Part shown: in pieces, positions 47,421 to 61,365 of the stretch
How the letters are laid out: each line of letters starts with the position of its first letter
How positions within the stretch are numbered: the stretch's first letter is position 1
Source of the DNA: Jacaranda mimosifolia
Lineage: Eukaryota > Streptophyta > Magnoliopsida > Lamiales > Bignoniaceae
Length of the DNA: 64,000 nucleotides
Assembly: GCA_018894105.1 (NCBI GenBank)
Contig: CM032123.1
Coordinates: forward strand, 7,007,001 to 7,071,000
Direction: 5' to 3'
The notes under the pieces: generated by a model
Database searches by the model: none
Told to the model about the DNA's origin: nothing
Seen by the model: only the letters and a program-made list of their open reading frames with translations
Translations under genes and position numbers: made by a program

Positions 47421-50400
47421 TATGGTTCCCGTTTCCTAGTATATAAGAAAATAAAATTGCACCAGTAAATATTTGGTAACTAACTGGAGAGTTTCTTAAG
47501 AAAAGGACAAGTTTTGGCATGGTAAACCATCCCCATGATTTCCAAGTTCTAACTAGCTACGGTACTATAAGAGGAGCCTAGCAGAATTTCTTGTGCTTTT
47601 TTGACCTTCTTGGCTTACCATCTTGACATTGAAGTTTTAACAGGGAATGATAGTTCTATTCTAAGAAGAGCAAAAAGGTTTATTTCTTCCTGAAGCAACT
47701 AAAATTCCCATCTGATTTTGTTTTGAATCTATGCATTCACCAAACACATTCTGCTCTAGCTAGCTAGCTGGTCTTCAATAATACAGTAAACTGGAAGATA
47801 TTTTGATAGCAAATTTATGTCCTTTTCTGTCCCTACAATCACTCTCTTCTTTTTCTTGGGATTGAAAGTCGAAAAAATTTGGAATCATTGTGAAGAAAAG
47901 AAAATGGGACCATTTTCTGTTAACCTTTTGTATCACTTTTGTTGCTGGGCAACAACGCTTGTGGTTGAAGGGCCTCATTTTGATCAAAATGTTGTTACTT
48001 TATCTATTTTTTATGTAAAGAATTGGAGTGATTCTCAAGCCATGGGGCTGTCTCAAGTCATATTGTCATTATTTGCTAATAAGGATAGTTTTACTGCAAG
48101 TAATGCTGCATTAAGGTTAGTTCAGAAATTGACCGGCTGATTAATATATGATGCCTGATTTTTTATTTCTATTTCAAGATGTATGTGTTCTGCTTGGTAT
48201 TAAATATTTTTTTATAAAAATAATTTATTGAAAATTAAATATATTTGACATATATTAATGAAGTTGGAATGAGAAATGAAGCATGATTAGAATGGATGAT
48301 TCAAAGTATTAAAACTTGGGATACATGTAGATATATTGTCTAGGGTTTGGTCTAAGTTAAAGTAAACTCTATCAGGATTCTGAAATCATATCCTCATCCC
48401 TTGGGTTTATTGTCATCTTATGTTGTCAAAAAATTATAATGAACACTTTAATTTTAATCCTAAGTTACTTTTGCTATCAAAAAATAGGTATTCGCTATGG
48501 AAAAATTGTTATAAAATTAATTTCATAATTATGATTATAAATCATAACTAAAAAATTTCGTAGCAAATGTATTTTTTTTTAAATAAAAAGCAATAAAAAT
48601 TATTAGCCACCAATTCATAGCCTTATTCTTTGCATGCATAAGTGCATAAGAGATTAGCTATGCATTATTTGTAGAAAAATTCATATATATAAATAGAATA
48701 TTAATCATCAACTACGAGTTGGTCTTAGCAAGGCCCAGCTAATTTGAATTTAGTTGAGTCAATTTCATAATTAAAGTTATAAATTTTGAGCATCAATTAC
48801 GAATTAATCGTAGATGATACTCTAATTTATATATACATATATGCATGCATACATACATACATACATATATTTGTTGAAAACAACAGGTTTTGAACCGATT
48901 TGAAGCTTATTTCAAATTTGCGAAAAGGAAAACCATGATTCTTTTCAAATATGCACAACTACCATTGATTTTTTCCCATCTAAATTAACTTCCTTGAAAT
49001 TTAATTTATCATAAAATATAGATATTTGTTTTTAAAATATAAAAAGCAAGTATATTTTGATTAATTAATTATTCTAGCACATTATCTTTTATTTTTGAAA
49101 TTAATGATCACTAAAGTGTCGCCGCCATCACCATCAACAACTAGTTAACCATTTATATCCATAAACCATACTTTTAAATTAGAGGTCAATTTAAATTTTT
49201 TGGACTTGAGAGCATGTGTGATGTTGGTGCAATGAGGAGGACAGACAATCTTTTAAATTTAGAACTATGAATGACCAAATATAGTATCACAAAATTGATT
49301 TTAGGCTTTGGGTATTTTGCTCTATCATTCATGGTTAAAAATAACTCTTTAACGTTTGGTATATTTCATAGTTTTATTGAATAAACAAAATGGGATCTAA
49401 TTATAAGATCGGCAAACTTTAGGAAGTTAGTTATAATTTGACAAACTATACACAAGAGGATCCTTATTTTGTGAAATTAATGTAATTTAAATAGAGCGAA
49501 AAGAATTATTTCATAAAAAAGAAAAAAAAAAGTTACGGTCATTTAAACAATAATTAATATGACGAAATTGAATATAAATTCTAATATTTAAAGGGATCTA
49601 ATCAAAATTCATAGGAATTCTACAACCATCCCTTAAAACACTTTAAATAATTCATCATCATGTTAACATTGTAACTCGTAAGAACAAAAGTTTTTTTTTT
49701 TTTTTTCTTTCTCTGAAGCAAAAGTTCATTAAGAACAAAAGTTATTCACCTAATCTAGCTAGATATATATATAATATTATTTTCTTAATGAATTTTTGTC
49801 CTAGTGCAACTTATGGGCAACCATCAATGGATAGTGAAATGCATAAAATGGCTACTTCTTTACCTTGACAGCTTCATATGCCAAGAAAGTGCTGGCAAGA
49901 ATAGGACAAGATGAATGGGAAATGGCAGATTAGTTTTCTGGACAAGGTACATCGAACAAACTAAAATACCTTCTTAAATATCCCTTAGCTAATTCTGACA
50001 TCTATGTAGAGTACTAGAGTACCATGCACTCGACCAGCTTCTAAGAGTAAAGATAATGTCATATGGAAGGGAAAAAATTTAATAAATTATAAGATGAGTT
50101 AGGGTTGCAGATAAATTGGGTCCAGCCAAATAGTACTTTTGATGGTGATTAAATTTATTCTTAATATAAAAAAAAAAAAAAATACCATTTTGAGGTATTT
50201 CTAAGAAAGCGCTTCGAATGATGAGAGAAGAAGAATAGTTTATAAATTATTTTAAATTCTTGACTCTTTTTTGTGTGGACACCCAAGTATCCTTATATTT
50301 TCTCAGTCGAGGAGTTTGGAAAAGACACTTGGTAGTACGTCATTCCCACATATAGCATCATATGATGATGACCGAAATTTGGTTAGTTGTTTCGAGGTAT

Positions 50401-51605
50401 TGTCCCACTAATATACATTTGGAGGGAGATTTTGTTCTAAGAAGTTGCCTCGAAGGTATGATCAAACTCTTAATTACAAAAAAGGGGAATAACTTATAAA
50501 CTATTTTAGGCTCTCAACTCCTTTCGATATGGGATAGGTATATAACATCAACTTAATTTATTATTTTAACTTTATTGGGTCCAAATTCTATGTTTGCGTT
50601 GAGCTTGATTATTAATCAAATCAAGTTTTAAAGAGAGTTTTAATCAAGTTGAAAAGGAGTACTTGAGCTCAAGAAGCTTGATATTTATATCTATATATAT
50701 ATATATATTAATTTATTTATTTAATTGATAAGTTGAGGCTCAATCGAAATTCAGTAGTATTGAACTAAAAAAATATAATAAAATTTAATATATTATAAGG
50801 AATTAAGCTCAAACCAACTTTTAATGGTCGATTCCAAATCAAGCATCGAACAGTATGATTTATATTTCAATAGGATAAGATTTGATCAATTACGTAGGGG
50901 ACATTATCCAATGCATATTTCTCAATAAATTGTTTGGGAAAAAAAAATCAATTTCTGATAGGGGCAAATAAGTTGCCCATCTGAATCAGTCTTTAGTACA
51001 GTGATTCGCTAGAGTGCTAGACCAACCGCCCAAAAAAAAGCAAGAGAATTAAAGCGAAGTAGAAAGAACAGTGATAGGCCATAAAACACTAAAGAGGTTT
51101 AAAGATAATGCTTCTTTTTTAAGACTTAGGTCACAAATCATGGCTTTGTGCATGTGGTTTCCTCTTTATGCTGGAAAGTGAAGGTTCAATACTCTATCTT
51201 CTTCCAATTGGCGAACACCAACACCCCCCCCCCCCCCCCCCCCCCAACACACACACAAAACAAACCCAACAAAAAAAAATGGAAAAACCAAATTATAAAG
51301 AAAGGGAAAAAAAAATAAAAGCAATAAAAATAGTCCGCATGGAATTGGCAATGGAACAGTTCTTTTGGCACATCCTCTATGTTCCCAATTTTATTTAGGT
51401 AGAAATAATCATGCATGTCTCTCCTATTTATTATTTTTCTTCCTTTGCTGGCGAATGTGGACAAAATCATTGCATAACATCATAATTTGAGCTCTTTTGT
51501 TATCATGATGATGCTTTTCAATTTGTCCCTAATTACCATATTCTTTCAATAGTAATATTGGCTAGAGTACCTTAATGCCGTGTGTATAATAAGCATAGTT
51601 AAGCA
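47421..51605. other. Long AT-rich intergenic region without a supported gene
   Basis: An open frame at 47817-48140 (107 codons) has no recognised domain. An ATAC/ATGC microsatellite lies at 48835-48870, and C-run/A-rich tracts at 51223-51245. I see no structural RNA and no element with clear ends. Confidence 0.5.
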
Positions 51606-51610
51606 TTAGA

Positions 51611-52490
51611 TGGTATTTGGCTTAGACTTATAATTTAAAACATTTTTTAAATTGATACATTTTATAAAATATTTTTGAACCTTATAAATAATTATTCATG
51701 TTTCAAAAATAAGTTTGTTTGCATTTATTGTAAGTACCTTTCTTTAATTTGGGAGAATGTAATTGACCGAACGGTTTGATCCATGGCGCTTGTAAGGGCA
51801 TAGCTGTCTCAAGTTAACCGTAGCATTATACCGTACTTTGCGCTGCCAAATATGAGGAACTAAAATTACACCTCTATGATAGTTATAACTTTTAGTCCTG
51901 GGTGGTAATTAAGTGCTTAATATATTATCAACAAGTGATATTAGAGGGAGATTATGAGTCCCAATCTCCAGCTGATGTTGGGGGGTGGGGGTAATTGTTA
52001 TTATTAGCATCATCATTTAAGTCATGATAATATATGTGACAATTATAGTTTTTAGCTTAGCAGAGAATGTTTGATCCTAACAAGCATCATCTTTTAAGTC
52101 ATGATAATATATGTGACAACTATAGTTTTTAGCTTAGCAGAGAATGTTTGATCCTAAGAAGCATCATCTTTTAAGTCATGATAATATATGTGACAACTAT
52201 AGTTTTGAGCTTAGCAGAGAACATTTGATCCAAACAAAACTCTTGAATTGTTTGAAAAATAAAATAAAATTTTAGAGTTTATAATTAAGATGTTATTAAT
52301 GATAATTTTTTAGTTCATTAACATGGTTAAAATATAGAATTTATTAAAATCTTAAAAATAAATTAGTAACGTCTTACTTTTTCATTTTAAGATTCTAACA
52401 TCTTCTTTTAAAAACTTATAAAATCTTTATTTTAAAATTTTTTATCAAATAGTGAACTTATAACATCTTATAAGATTTCAATTTAAACCA
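51611..52490. mobile_element. Tourist-like MITE, family C, split into two halves
   Basis: The left half (51611-51735) reads GATGGTATTTGGCTTAGACTTATAA with the usual ATAAAATATTTTTGAACC core. A right-half-like segment (52235-52490) contains AACATGGTTAAAATATAGAATTT, CTAACATCTTC and CTTATAAGATTTCAATTTAAACC. About 500 bp of other sequence, including the 77-bp array, separates them. That they come from one element is an inference. Confidence 0.4.
52006..52236. repeat. Tandem array, 3 units of exactly 77 bp
   Basis: AGCATCATC heads occur at 52006, 52083 and 52160. Units share TTAAGTCATGATAATATATG, then TTTAGCTTAGCAGAGAATGT and TTGATCC. Divergence is only a few bases per unit, so the duplication is recent. 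Confidence 0.95.
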
Positions 52491-52635
52491 CACCATTGGC
52501 ACTTGCTAAGTTTATTACCTGTACGCCCCAGCAACAATGTTGGTAGACAAGTTGAGATTATTGACGGAATATCAAGGATAATAATTTAAGAATATTCACA
52601 ATCATATTTAATTTTAAGAATAAATGAACTTTGAA

Positions 52636-52640
<5 letters not shown>

Positions 52641-52691
<51 letters not shown>
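52641..52691. repeat. (CA)n(TA)n microsatellite
   Basis: About 16 CA units run directly into about 9 TA units. Confidence 0.9.
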
Positions 52692-53956
52692 TTGTACACG
52701 AAAAATCATACAAATTAAAAGGTAAGCAAAAGTTGATTGAAAATTACGTGCACGAAGAGGCATGGACCTTGGGGAGTGGTCTGGCTGCCCCCGCTAGAAG
52801 GATGGAGATCTTTGTGCTCCATGCATGTGTTTTGTTTGATTCTGAAGAGATTTTAATTTGATCTTCCACTTTGTTAGGCGAATCCATCACCATGCATATA
52901 GTAATATTTTTTTTCCTTAAAAAAATCAATGAGCAATATTAGTATATAGAAACAACTAGCATAATTAAGACAACACCTAGACAAGTAGAAAATTCGTATA
53001 TAAATTGCAGGTAAAAATAATATTAAATTTAAAAGATTAAATCATATATACATCTATAAAGGGCCTATCATGTTATATTAATATGATTTTGATTTACACT
53101 ATTTAATACACGCTTACTGCACACCAAAATTTTCCCATCAAAAATATCCTTTTAAAATCAATATTTAACCCTCAAGTGGTTTAGATCATTTTGTTCAAAT
53201 GTTATATTCAGCAGCAATAATTATGTGTCCTCTAAATTCGATGATTAATGCAAGTCAGAAATTATTTTCCAAAGTTGTTGAGGCGATGATGGTAGAGCAA
53301 GTAATTGAAAATAAAAGAATCGTTAGAATAGGTTGTAAAATAGACACTATCCACATCCACTCTATCCGTTTAACCGGTCTAGGCAAAGCTTGGGTAGAAT
53401 ATCATTTCTATGGGATTTTGTTGGAAAATTTTATATCGTTAAAATAAACGCCTATTTAAATAAGTCATAAATTATTAGTATAAAATGATCATCTATTAAT
53501 AATTTATATTTTAATTTGATACGGCTATAATAGTCCGAGCTAAAGGCATACATTAGGCCTGTTACGATTGAGCCCAAATCACGCCTGGTCGAGCTATTTC
53601 AATTGACCAAGCTAAATCAGCATGGGTATTTGCTCAGCAGGGGTGTTTGCATGAGCCGGGTTGGACCCAGTTGGAGCCGAGCTATGCTCAGAGTTAATGT
53701 GGCTCTCGGGATCCAATTCCAGCGAAGATAGAGGAGCGTGGGAGCACACGTGTCTATCCCCAATTGGTTCAGTTATAACAAAGCAGTTAGTGGTTTTAGT
53801 GGGCAGTTATGAGCCCTGGCAGTGGGACGTTTAACCCCATAAAAAAGATTCTGTGAAAGGTTGTAAGGGAGATTGACATTCATACACTGCAGAAAAAAGA
53901 AGGTTGTTCTTGTTTTTGTTAATTGGTGTCTTGCAGATTATTTTTTGGCATCAATT

Positions 53957-53973
53957 TGGCGCCGTCTGTGGGA
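53957..53973 (+). other. Primer binding site of a Gypsy element
   Basis: TGGCGCCGTCTGTGGGA has the form of the primer site used by plant Tat/Athila Ty3/Gypsy elements. It directly precedes the gag start and marks the inner edge of the left LTR. That LTR probably occupies part of 53560-53950, though its outer end is not certain. Confidence 0.75.
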
Positions 53974-54000
53974 AGTAGATTAAGAGTTAAGGCGTGAGGT

Positions 54001-57000
54001 AATGAGCAATTTCGGAAAGAACAAAGAGACTGGTGCGTTGGGAGCGATGCAGAATGAGCCAGTGGTTGTGACCACGACAGTCCAGACACTGGCGACGGTG
54101 ACACAATGGTGGGTCAGATGACTACTGAGCAATTCGATAATTTTCTATGGTTTACGTTTAGTGTTATGGCCGCCACCCAGCCTGCTGGAGTAATGCCGGT
54201 GGCATCTCCCTTCCCGTTGCCGCTGAGTCCCTTGGTCCTTCCTTATCTATCGGGGATGGCGCCCCCTATCTCTCCAATTTCAGGGTAGGTACATTTCCCC
54301 CTTGGTGCTGTTCTGACTAACCTAACACCTACTCCAAGAATGGTGGCTGAGCCTGGGTCGCCTGCACCTGTAGGTGGGATGGATGCTCTATGTTCGGTAG
54401 CCGCACCAATGTCAGGAGCGATCGCACAAGGCACGGTGGTAGCTAGACCACCCCTCCCGCATAACCCTGGATTATTTGCGATGGGAGAGCAGGAGCCGAC
54501 GATAGCGCCTAAGAGAGGGCCGGGTGATGAGAAGCAGTTGGGAGAAAATCATGGTTTGTTGAAAGCAGGGATGAAGGTTCCTACTGGGTTAGCAGACGAC
54601 TGTGAGGGGTGGCAGAGAGTCAGGTAGTTGGTCGGCACGGCTGTGATCAGGAGAGGCAGAGGCCTCAGGCAAACATGGTTTTAGAAATAGAGAGGATGAG
54701 AAGGGAGTTGCTGGAAATGAAGAGGAAGATGGGTGATAAGGTTGGAGAAGATGTCAAAGCTTCTCCATTTTTCGAAGCCATCTTGCATGATTCTTTCCCG
54801 AAGAATCACAAATCTTTTTCTATGCCCAGATATACTGGCGTGACTGATCCGGTGGATCACCTCTGTAAGTTCAAAAATCTCTCCTTGTTGTATCAGTTTT
54901 CAGATGGAGTGAAATGCCAGACTTTCTTGACTACTTTGGGGGGGCCGGAGATGGTTTGGGCAACTACCTTCTCGATCCATCAGTATATTTAGGGATTTCG
55001 CTAGCAAGTTCTTGTATCAATTCACCAACAATAAGCAGTACAGACGTAGTGCGCAGAGCTTGCTCTCATTTCAGCAAGGAGAAACATAGATGTTGAGAAA
55101 TTTTGTTAGGAGGTTCACCATGGCAGCTTTGGAGGTTCCTTCGGCTACTCCTGAGTTGCTAAGTGGTGCATTCGCTCAAGGGCTCCGTCCTGGTCCTTTC
55201 TTCAGGTCTTTGAGCAGAAGACTAGCAGATAGTTATGATGAGCTACTGCGGCGAGCAGAAAAGTACATTCATGAGGAGGAAGATTGGAAAGCAAAAGAGA
55301 GGGAGTTGAAAGAAAAGAGGAAGGACCTTACGCATAAGAGACACAAGCTAGAGGAAAGAGTCAGAGTCATGCCTATGTGGCTGATGAAGGCTCCACTGAT
55401 AGGCCCCAAGTTCGACCACTACGCTCCCCTAAGGTTGCCAAGGGAACAAGTCATGCAGGCCATTGAGTATTTGAATTTGTTGTGATGGCTGCGCACACGC
55501 AGGGAGCCACCCAGATGCCTCAGGTTGAACAAATTCTGCCGCTTCCATAATGAGTACGGACATGTCACTGAGAAATGTGATCATCTGCGGAATGAATTTG
55601 AACAATTAGCAAGGCATGGGCAGTTAAATGAGTTTGTGGACATGCCTGAGATGGCGGACATGCATAGGCGTAAAGAACATGCTGCTATGGAGGGACAGCC
55701 ATGAGCACGTCAGCCTGAGGGGAAGAAAATCATCAAAAATAGGACAGTTAAAGGGGTGATCTATATGATTTCAGGAAGTCTGGCTGAGGGGCACACCTAT
55801 CGCGCCAGAAGGGCTAGGGCCCGAGCTGCGGCGCATAAGAACATGGAAGTTGCTTCTGTCTTCAACAATAGTAACATCCATGTTATTCAGTTCAGGTCGG
55901 ATGATCTGAAAGCCTTGCATCTACCTCACCAGGATGCCTTGGTTATTACAGCTATGATTGCAAACTTCGAAGTGGCCTGTATTTTCATTGATGGTGGCAG
56001 CTCGGTCAATGTTCTTTTCTATGATGCTTTCCAGGAAATGGATCTGGAGAACACCATGCTGGAGCCTGTAGAGACATCGTTGTTCGGGTTTTCAGGAAAG
56101 GCAGTCAAACCTATGGGGCGGATTTCTTTACCCATCTCTCTGGGAATAAGAGTGTATCGAAAGACTTGTATGGTAAATTTCTTAGTAGTAGATGCTCCAT
56201 CTGCATATAATGTGATTTTTGGTAGGCCTATGTTGCAACTCTTCCAGGCGGTAGCTTCCCTATACCATATGAAATTGAAGTATGTGGTGGGGCGAATGGT
56301 AGGGGAAGTGATGGGAGATCAGTATACATCCAGGAAGTGTTATGTTGATGCAGTAAGGAAAGGATATCATAAGGATGGTGAGGCCGTACATAAGTATAAC
56401 CAGAATGGTTCAGGCATACCCCTGATGGCAGAAGGGCAACAAAAACTTAAACCAGAGGGAGAGCTTTTATTTGTAGAATTGATTCCAGGAGATACCAGCA
56501 AGATTACACGGATAGGATCCCACCTGGAGATGAATTTGAAGGTAATTAATTACTATTTTGAGAGAGTATGTAGACGTCTTTGATTTTTCTGTCAAGGATC
56601 TTACAGGAATAGACCCAAGGATAGCCGAGCACAAGCTCAATGTTGACCTGGCTGTTAGGCCAGTCAAGCAAAAGAAGAGACATTTTGGTCCAGAGAAAGA
56701 CTGCGTCATTCAGCAGGAGGTGGAGAAGCTGCTGAATGCTGGGCATATTGTGGAAATCTAGTTCCCATAATGGATCTCTAATGTGGTATTCATACTGAAG
56801 CATGCGCACAAGTGGAGAGTGTGTATAGACTTCAGGGATTTGAACAAAGCTTGCCTGAAGGATTTCTACCCTTTGCCCAGGATTGACTTGTTGGTATACT
56901 CCACTTTTGGGTGCGAACTCCTCATCATGATGGATGCCTCGCAAGGATATCATCAGATTCCTCTCAGCATGGGGGATCACAAGCAGGTGAGTTTCATTAC

Positions 57001-59445
57001 TTCGCAAGGAACCTACTGTTATCTGGTCATGCCCTTTGGCTTTAAGAATGCAGGGACCACCTATTAAAGACTAGTTGATCGGATGTTTAAACATCAGATC
57101 AGCCAAAATATGGAAGTATATGTTGATGATGTGCTGGTAAGGAGTGTGAGTCGAGCTGATCATGTAGGAGATTAGATTTGAAGGAGACCTTTGAAACTCT
57201 GCACAAATATGGGATGAAGCTTAACTCAGAGAAGTGCATCTTTGGAGTAAAAGGAGGCAAGTTCCTGGGATATCTGGTGACGGAGATGGGGATTAAGGCA
57301 AACCCGGAGAAAATTCGAGCTATCATGGAGATGAGCCCGCCCAGAAATGTGAATGGGGTCCAAAGGTTGACGAGAAGGATAGCCGCTCTGAGCAAGTTTA
57401 TATCCCGCTCTACCGACAGAAGTCTTATCTTTTTCAAAATATTACAAAAGGTAAAATAATTCCAATGGGGAGAAGCAACACAACACGCTTTTGATGAGAT
57501 GAAATACTACTTAGCCAAGCAGCCCTTATTAACGAAGCCCATGCTATGAGAGATGCTCTACTTGTATTTGGCAATAGCCGAGCAGGCGGTGAGCTCGATG
57601 CTCGTGAAGGAAGATGGAGCTAGTCAAAAACCAGTGTATTATGTCAGCAAGATTTTGCATGCCGCTGAGCTGAGGTACCCTGAAATTGAGAAGATTGCAC
57701 TAGCTCTGGTGGTCACGGCACGAAGGTTAAGACCATATTTTTTATCTCATCCTGTAGTTGTGTGTACTAACCACTCTTTTAAGCAGACTCTTGGGAAAAC
57801 TGATGTGGCAGGAAGGTTGGTCGAGTGTGCCGTGGAGTTAGGGGAATACGACATAAGCTATGCCCCTAAGAATGCCATAAAAGCACAGACCTTGGCAGAT
57901 TTTATGGCTAACGCGCCCAGGGCAAGAGATGAAAGTATGTGACTAGTATATGTTGATGGGTCATCAAGATAGGGCAGAAGTGGAGCTGGAATCGCGGTCA
58001 TCAATCCAGAAGGGGAGAAGATGGAGTTCACGGTGAAATTCCACTTCAAAGCTTCGAACAATGAGGTGGAGTATGAAGCTATGATATGGGGAACCAAGAT
58101 GGCCATACAGAGTGGGGCCAGGCGTGTTCAAGTATTCACTGATTCGCAATTGGTAGTAAAGCAGATTGAGGGATAGTATGAAGCTAAGGAACTGAGGATG
58201 AACAAATATTTGCAATTGGTGAACAAATTAAGACGACAATTGGCCAAGCTACGGGTAACCCAGATCCCTCGTGAGGAAAACAGAAAGGCTGATTGCTTGG
58301 GCAAGATAGCTAGCTCATTGATTGAATGTAACATCAGGCAAGTGACCATCCAGGAGTTGGATAAATGAAGTCTTGAAGTAGAAGTTCTTGCTGTAGAAGA
58401 GGGTCAGGATTGGATAATACCGATTATACGATACCTGCAAGGGGATCAAACGGAGGCTAATCATAAGTTGCGTGTACGGGCTGCCAGATTCACTATTATA
58501 AACAAGTTGTTGTATAAAAGGGGGTTTTCTCAGGTATTGCTATGATGTTTGTCCCCTCAAGAATGGGGATATATCTTGAGAGAGATTCATCAGGGGTGTT
58601 GTGGGAGCCATTTAGGAGGGGTAGCCTTAGCCTCCAAGGCTATACGAGCTGGATACTTATGGCCCACTGTCCGAGCTGATACAGGGGAGTTTGTGAAAAA
58701 ATGTCATAAGTGCCAGAGGCATGCCCAAATCAACCACGTACCCGTCGAACTGATGCATGATATGAGTGTCCCATGCCCTTTCACGAAATTGGAATGGATA
58801 TTGTGGGTCTTTTTCCTGTGGCAACTGGGCAAAGAAAGTTTTTATTGGTGGCAGTGGATTATTTTAGCAAGTGGATGGAGGCAAAGCTACTGGCTAAAAT
58901 AAGCGAGAATGAGGTACTCAAATTTCTATGGAAGAGTATAGTATGTCGGTATGGCATCCCCAGGGAGTTGGTCTCGGACAATGGAAGACAATTCCAATGA
59001 GCTAAGGTGCAGGCGTGGTGCAAGGAGATGAAGATCACGCAACATTTTAGCACAGTGGCCCACCCACAAACCAATGGGCAAACAAAAGTTACGAATCGAG
59101 ACTTACTGAAGAGCCTGAAGAAAAGGCTAAATCATGTAGGTGGTGGCTAGGTAGAGGAGCTTCCTAGTGTATTATGGGCTCATCGAACTACTCCAAAGGA
59201 AGCAACAGGTGAAACACCATTTAGCATGGTTTACGGTGTAGATGCTCTGATCCCAGCGGAGATCGGGATAGAGTCCCAGCGAGTATTGACATACAATTCC
59301 GAGGAAAATGAAGAGCTCCTGAGTGCCTCTTTGGATCTAATATATGAGAAAAGGGAGAATGCCAACCTCATGATGGCAAAGTATAAGCAAAGGATACAAA
59401 CCACCTTTAACAGAAGAATCAAACCTCGCAGTTTTCAGGTGGGTC
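54001..59445 (+). pseudogene. Ty3/Gypsy (Tat lineage) gag-pol relic, 3' truncated
   Basis: Domains run in order with many stops and shifts. The gag capsid has MPRYTGVTDPVDHL (about 54820) and ELLSGAFAQGLRPGP (55150). A CCHC-like knuckle CRFHNEYGHVTEKC lies at about 55540. Protease has the core FIDGGSSVNVLF (55981). Reverse transcriptase has WRVCIDFRDLNKAC (56812), MPFGFKNAG and YVDDVLV (57118). RNase H 1 spans 57550-57940. A second, dual-type RNase H carries YVDGSS, NNEVEYEAM and FTDSQLVVKQ (57945-58370). The integrase zinc finger and core, with GMDIVGLFPVATGQ and PRELVSDNGRQFQ, span 58540-59440. The second RNase H marks the Tat (Retand/Ogre) lineage. Sequence stops at FQVGHK, before the integrase C-terminus, and no right LTR is present. 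GC content is clearly above that of its surroundings. Confidence 0.93.
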
Positions 59446-59967
59446 ATAAATTAGTTGAATATATATTTAATTAGATGATATAATTAATGAGTCATTTGAT
59501 ATAAATATGCCACATAAAAGTACGAATATCATTATGTATTATATAACATTTCATAACTTATTTATATATATATATATGTATACTTGAATAGATGTAGTCG
59601 TAGATTTTTAATTTCACAGACACATGAATTAGGGGCGGTTCAAGTTTGAACTTCAAATCTAATAACACTAGTACAAGGCCGTGTTAGTCAATGATGTACA
59701 GCTTTGATATATGGTCAATAATGCAAACTCCAATCAATATTTAACATTCACGTAATTAACTTTGGTAATAATTGTTTTCTAACAAAATCGATATTGTGAA
59801 ATTTTTAAAATTTAATATTATACTCATTAATTTTCTTTTTAAGAACTAATTATATTCATTGTTATAATTAAAAATTAATTAAGTGGGGGAATCAACCCAC
59901 ACGAAAATAATTTATTATGGGATAATTAGAGTATCAACAAGCAATATCCTGTGAAATAAAATATGAT
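59446..59967. other. AT-rich intergenic DNA after the Gypsy truncation
   Basis: Composition drops abruptly to AT-rich at about 59445. No gene is seen. A TA run lies at 59562-59576. Confidence 0.6.
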
Positions 59968-59970
59968 TAA

Positions 59971-60356
59971 GAGGGTATTTGGCTAAACTTATTTAAAAGA
60001 TCTCATAAACTCTTACATCTTATAAGATATTTTTGAAGCTTATAAGATGCTATATATTTTTTCAAAAATAAGTTTTTAAAGTATTTGAATAAAATAATAT
60101 CTTGAAATTTATAAGATGTTAGTAATGACATTTTTATAATTAATATGATTAAAATTAAGCTACCTTGTTAAGATTTTCAAAATAAGTTAGGCACTTCTTA
60201 TTTTTTAAAAAAGAGTTTATAAGCTCCTAACATCTTATTTTAATAGCTTATAAGTTCTTTTTAAAAAAAATTACCAAACACTTTTTCCCATCTTATAAAC
60301 TCTCAAACATCTTATAATATATTTTATGGAGTTTATAAGCTTACCTAAACACCCTC
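59971..60356. mobile_element. Tourist-like MITE, family C, intact (386 bp)
   Basis: The ends GAGGGTATTTGGCTAAACTTA and, reverse-complemented, GAGGGTGTTTAGGTAAGCTTA are inverted repeats. TAA flanks both sides (59968-59970 and 60357-60359). It aligns with 17518-17900 throughout. No coding. Confidence 0.88.
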
Positions 60357-60540
60357 TAAATGCTGCACTAGTGGCCAAACTCAAAAGTTATATGAGCTAT
60401 GATTATTATAAGTATTGCAATATCTATTCTATATGCTTGACTATCATTAATCCATCATCAGATTACTCTGAATTAACAATTAGTCAACCTAAGCACGTAA
60501 CGTCTTTCCGCCGGTTCACTCAAATGAGTCACCATCATGG

Positions 60541-61365
60541 CTAGAGATGTAAATGAATACTAAATAAATCGTACACATTATTTATATATTCATATCCGTT
60601 TAACTTTTCGAATGCTCGGATATGAATACGAATTTGACGGATATTTAAAAATAATATCCAAATTCGTATCCATCGGATATCGATCGAATTCGGATATATT
60701 CGTATTCAATTATAATTATTCAGATACATTTATATTTTTTATTAAACTTATTCGTATTCAAATTATTATTTTATATTCATATTCGATGATAATTATTTAG
60801 ATATCCATTTATGAATATCCAAATACGTGAATTTATGAACTTATAATAAAAATATATTTTAATTAATAGAAGGAACTATATAATTTCATTAAAATGAAAG
60901 TAATCAAACAAATAGCATAATTTTTAATTAATAACTGACTTTATAATTGATTATTAGTACTTATTAATACTAATAATGGCATTTGAGTATATTAATTATA
61001 AAGTCAACCAACAATAATTATGTTGATTAACTTTATTATTCAATTTTCTTCTCTATAGTACAATAATTTTTTAAATTTATTCTTTTTTCTTCCGAATTCT
61101 TCAATTATAATTTATATATGTACAAATAATATTTATATATATATGGATTATGACATTTTTATTGAAAAATATAAATAATATATTATTTAATAAATATATA
61201 TTCGAATTAGATACGCACTTATCATATTCATATTCATATTCATTATAATCGGATGTTTACTAATCGAATACGGATAATATCTGCTTTAAATAGATACAAA
61301 TAAATTTTGTATAAACGAATACGAATGCAAATGTTAAACAAATTTTGAAACATCCATTTACAGCC
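60541..61365. mobile_element. Degenerate hAT-like element
   Basis: The left end TAGAGATGTAAATGAATAC and the reverse complement of the right end GGGCTGTAAATGGATGT are similar. The interior is built of GGATATGAATACGAAT-like phrases in both orientations, a pattern common in hAT MITEs. The target duplication is not recognisable. Confidence 0.5.

Noticed and set aside
47817..48140. A 107-codon open frame on the plus strand
   Set aside because: No recognised domain, no plausible splice partners, and it sits in AT-rich intergenic DNA. Length alone does not support a gene.
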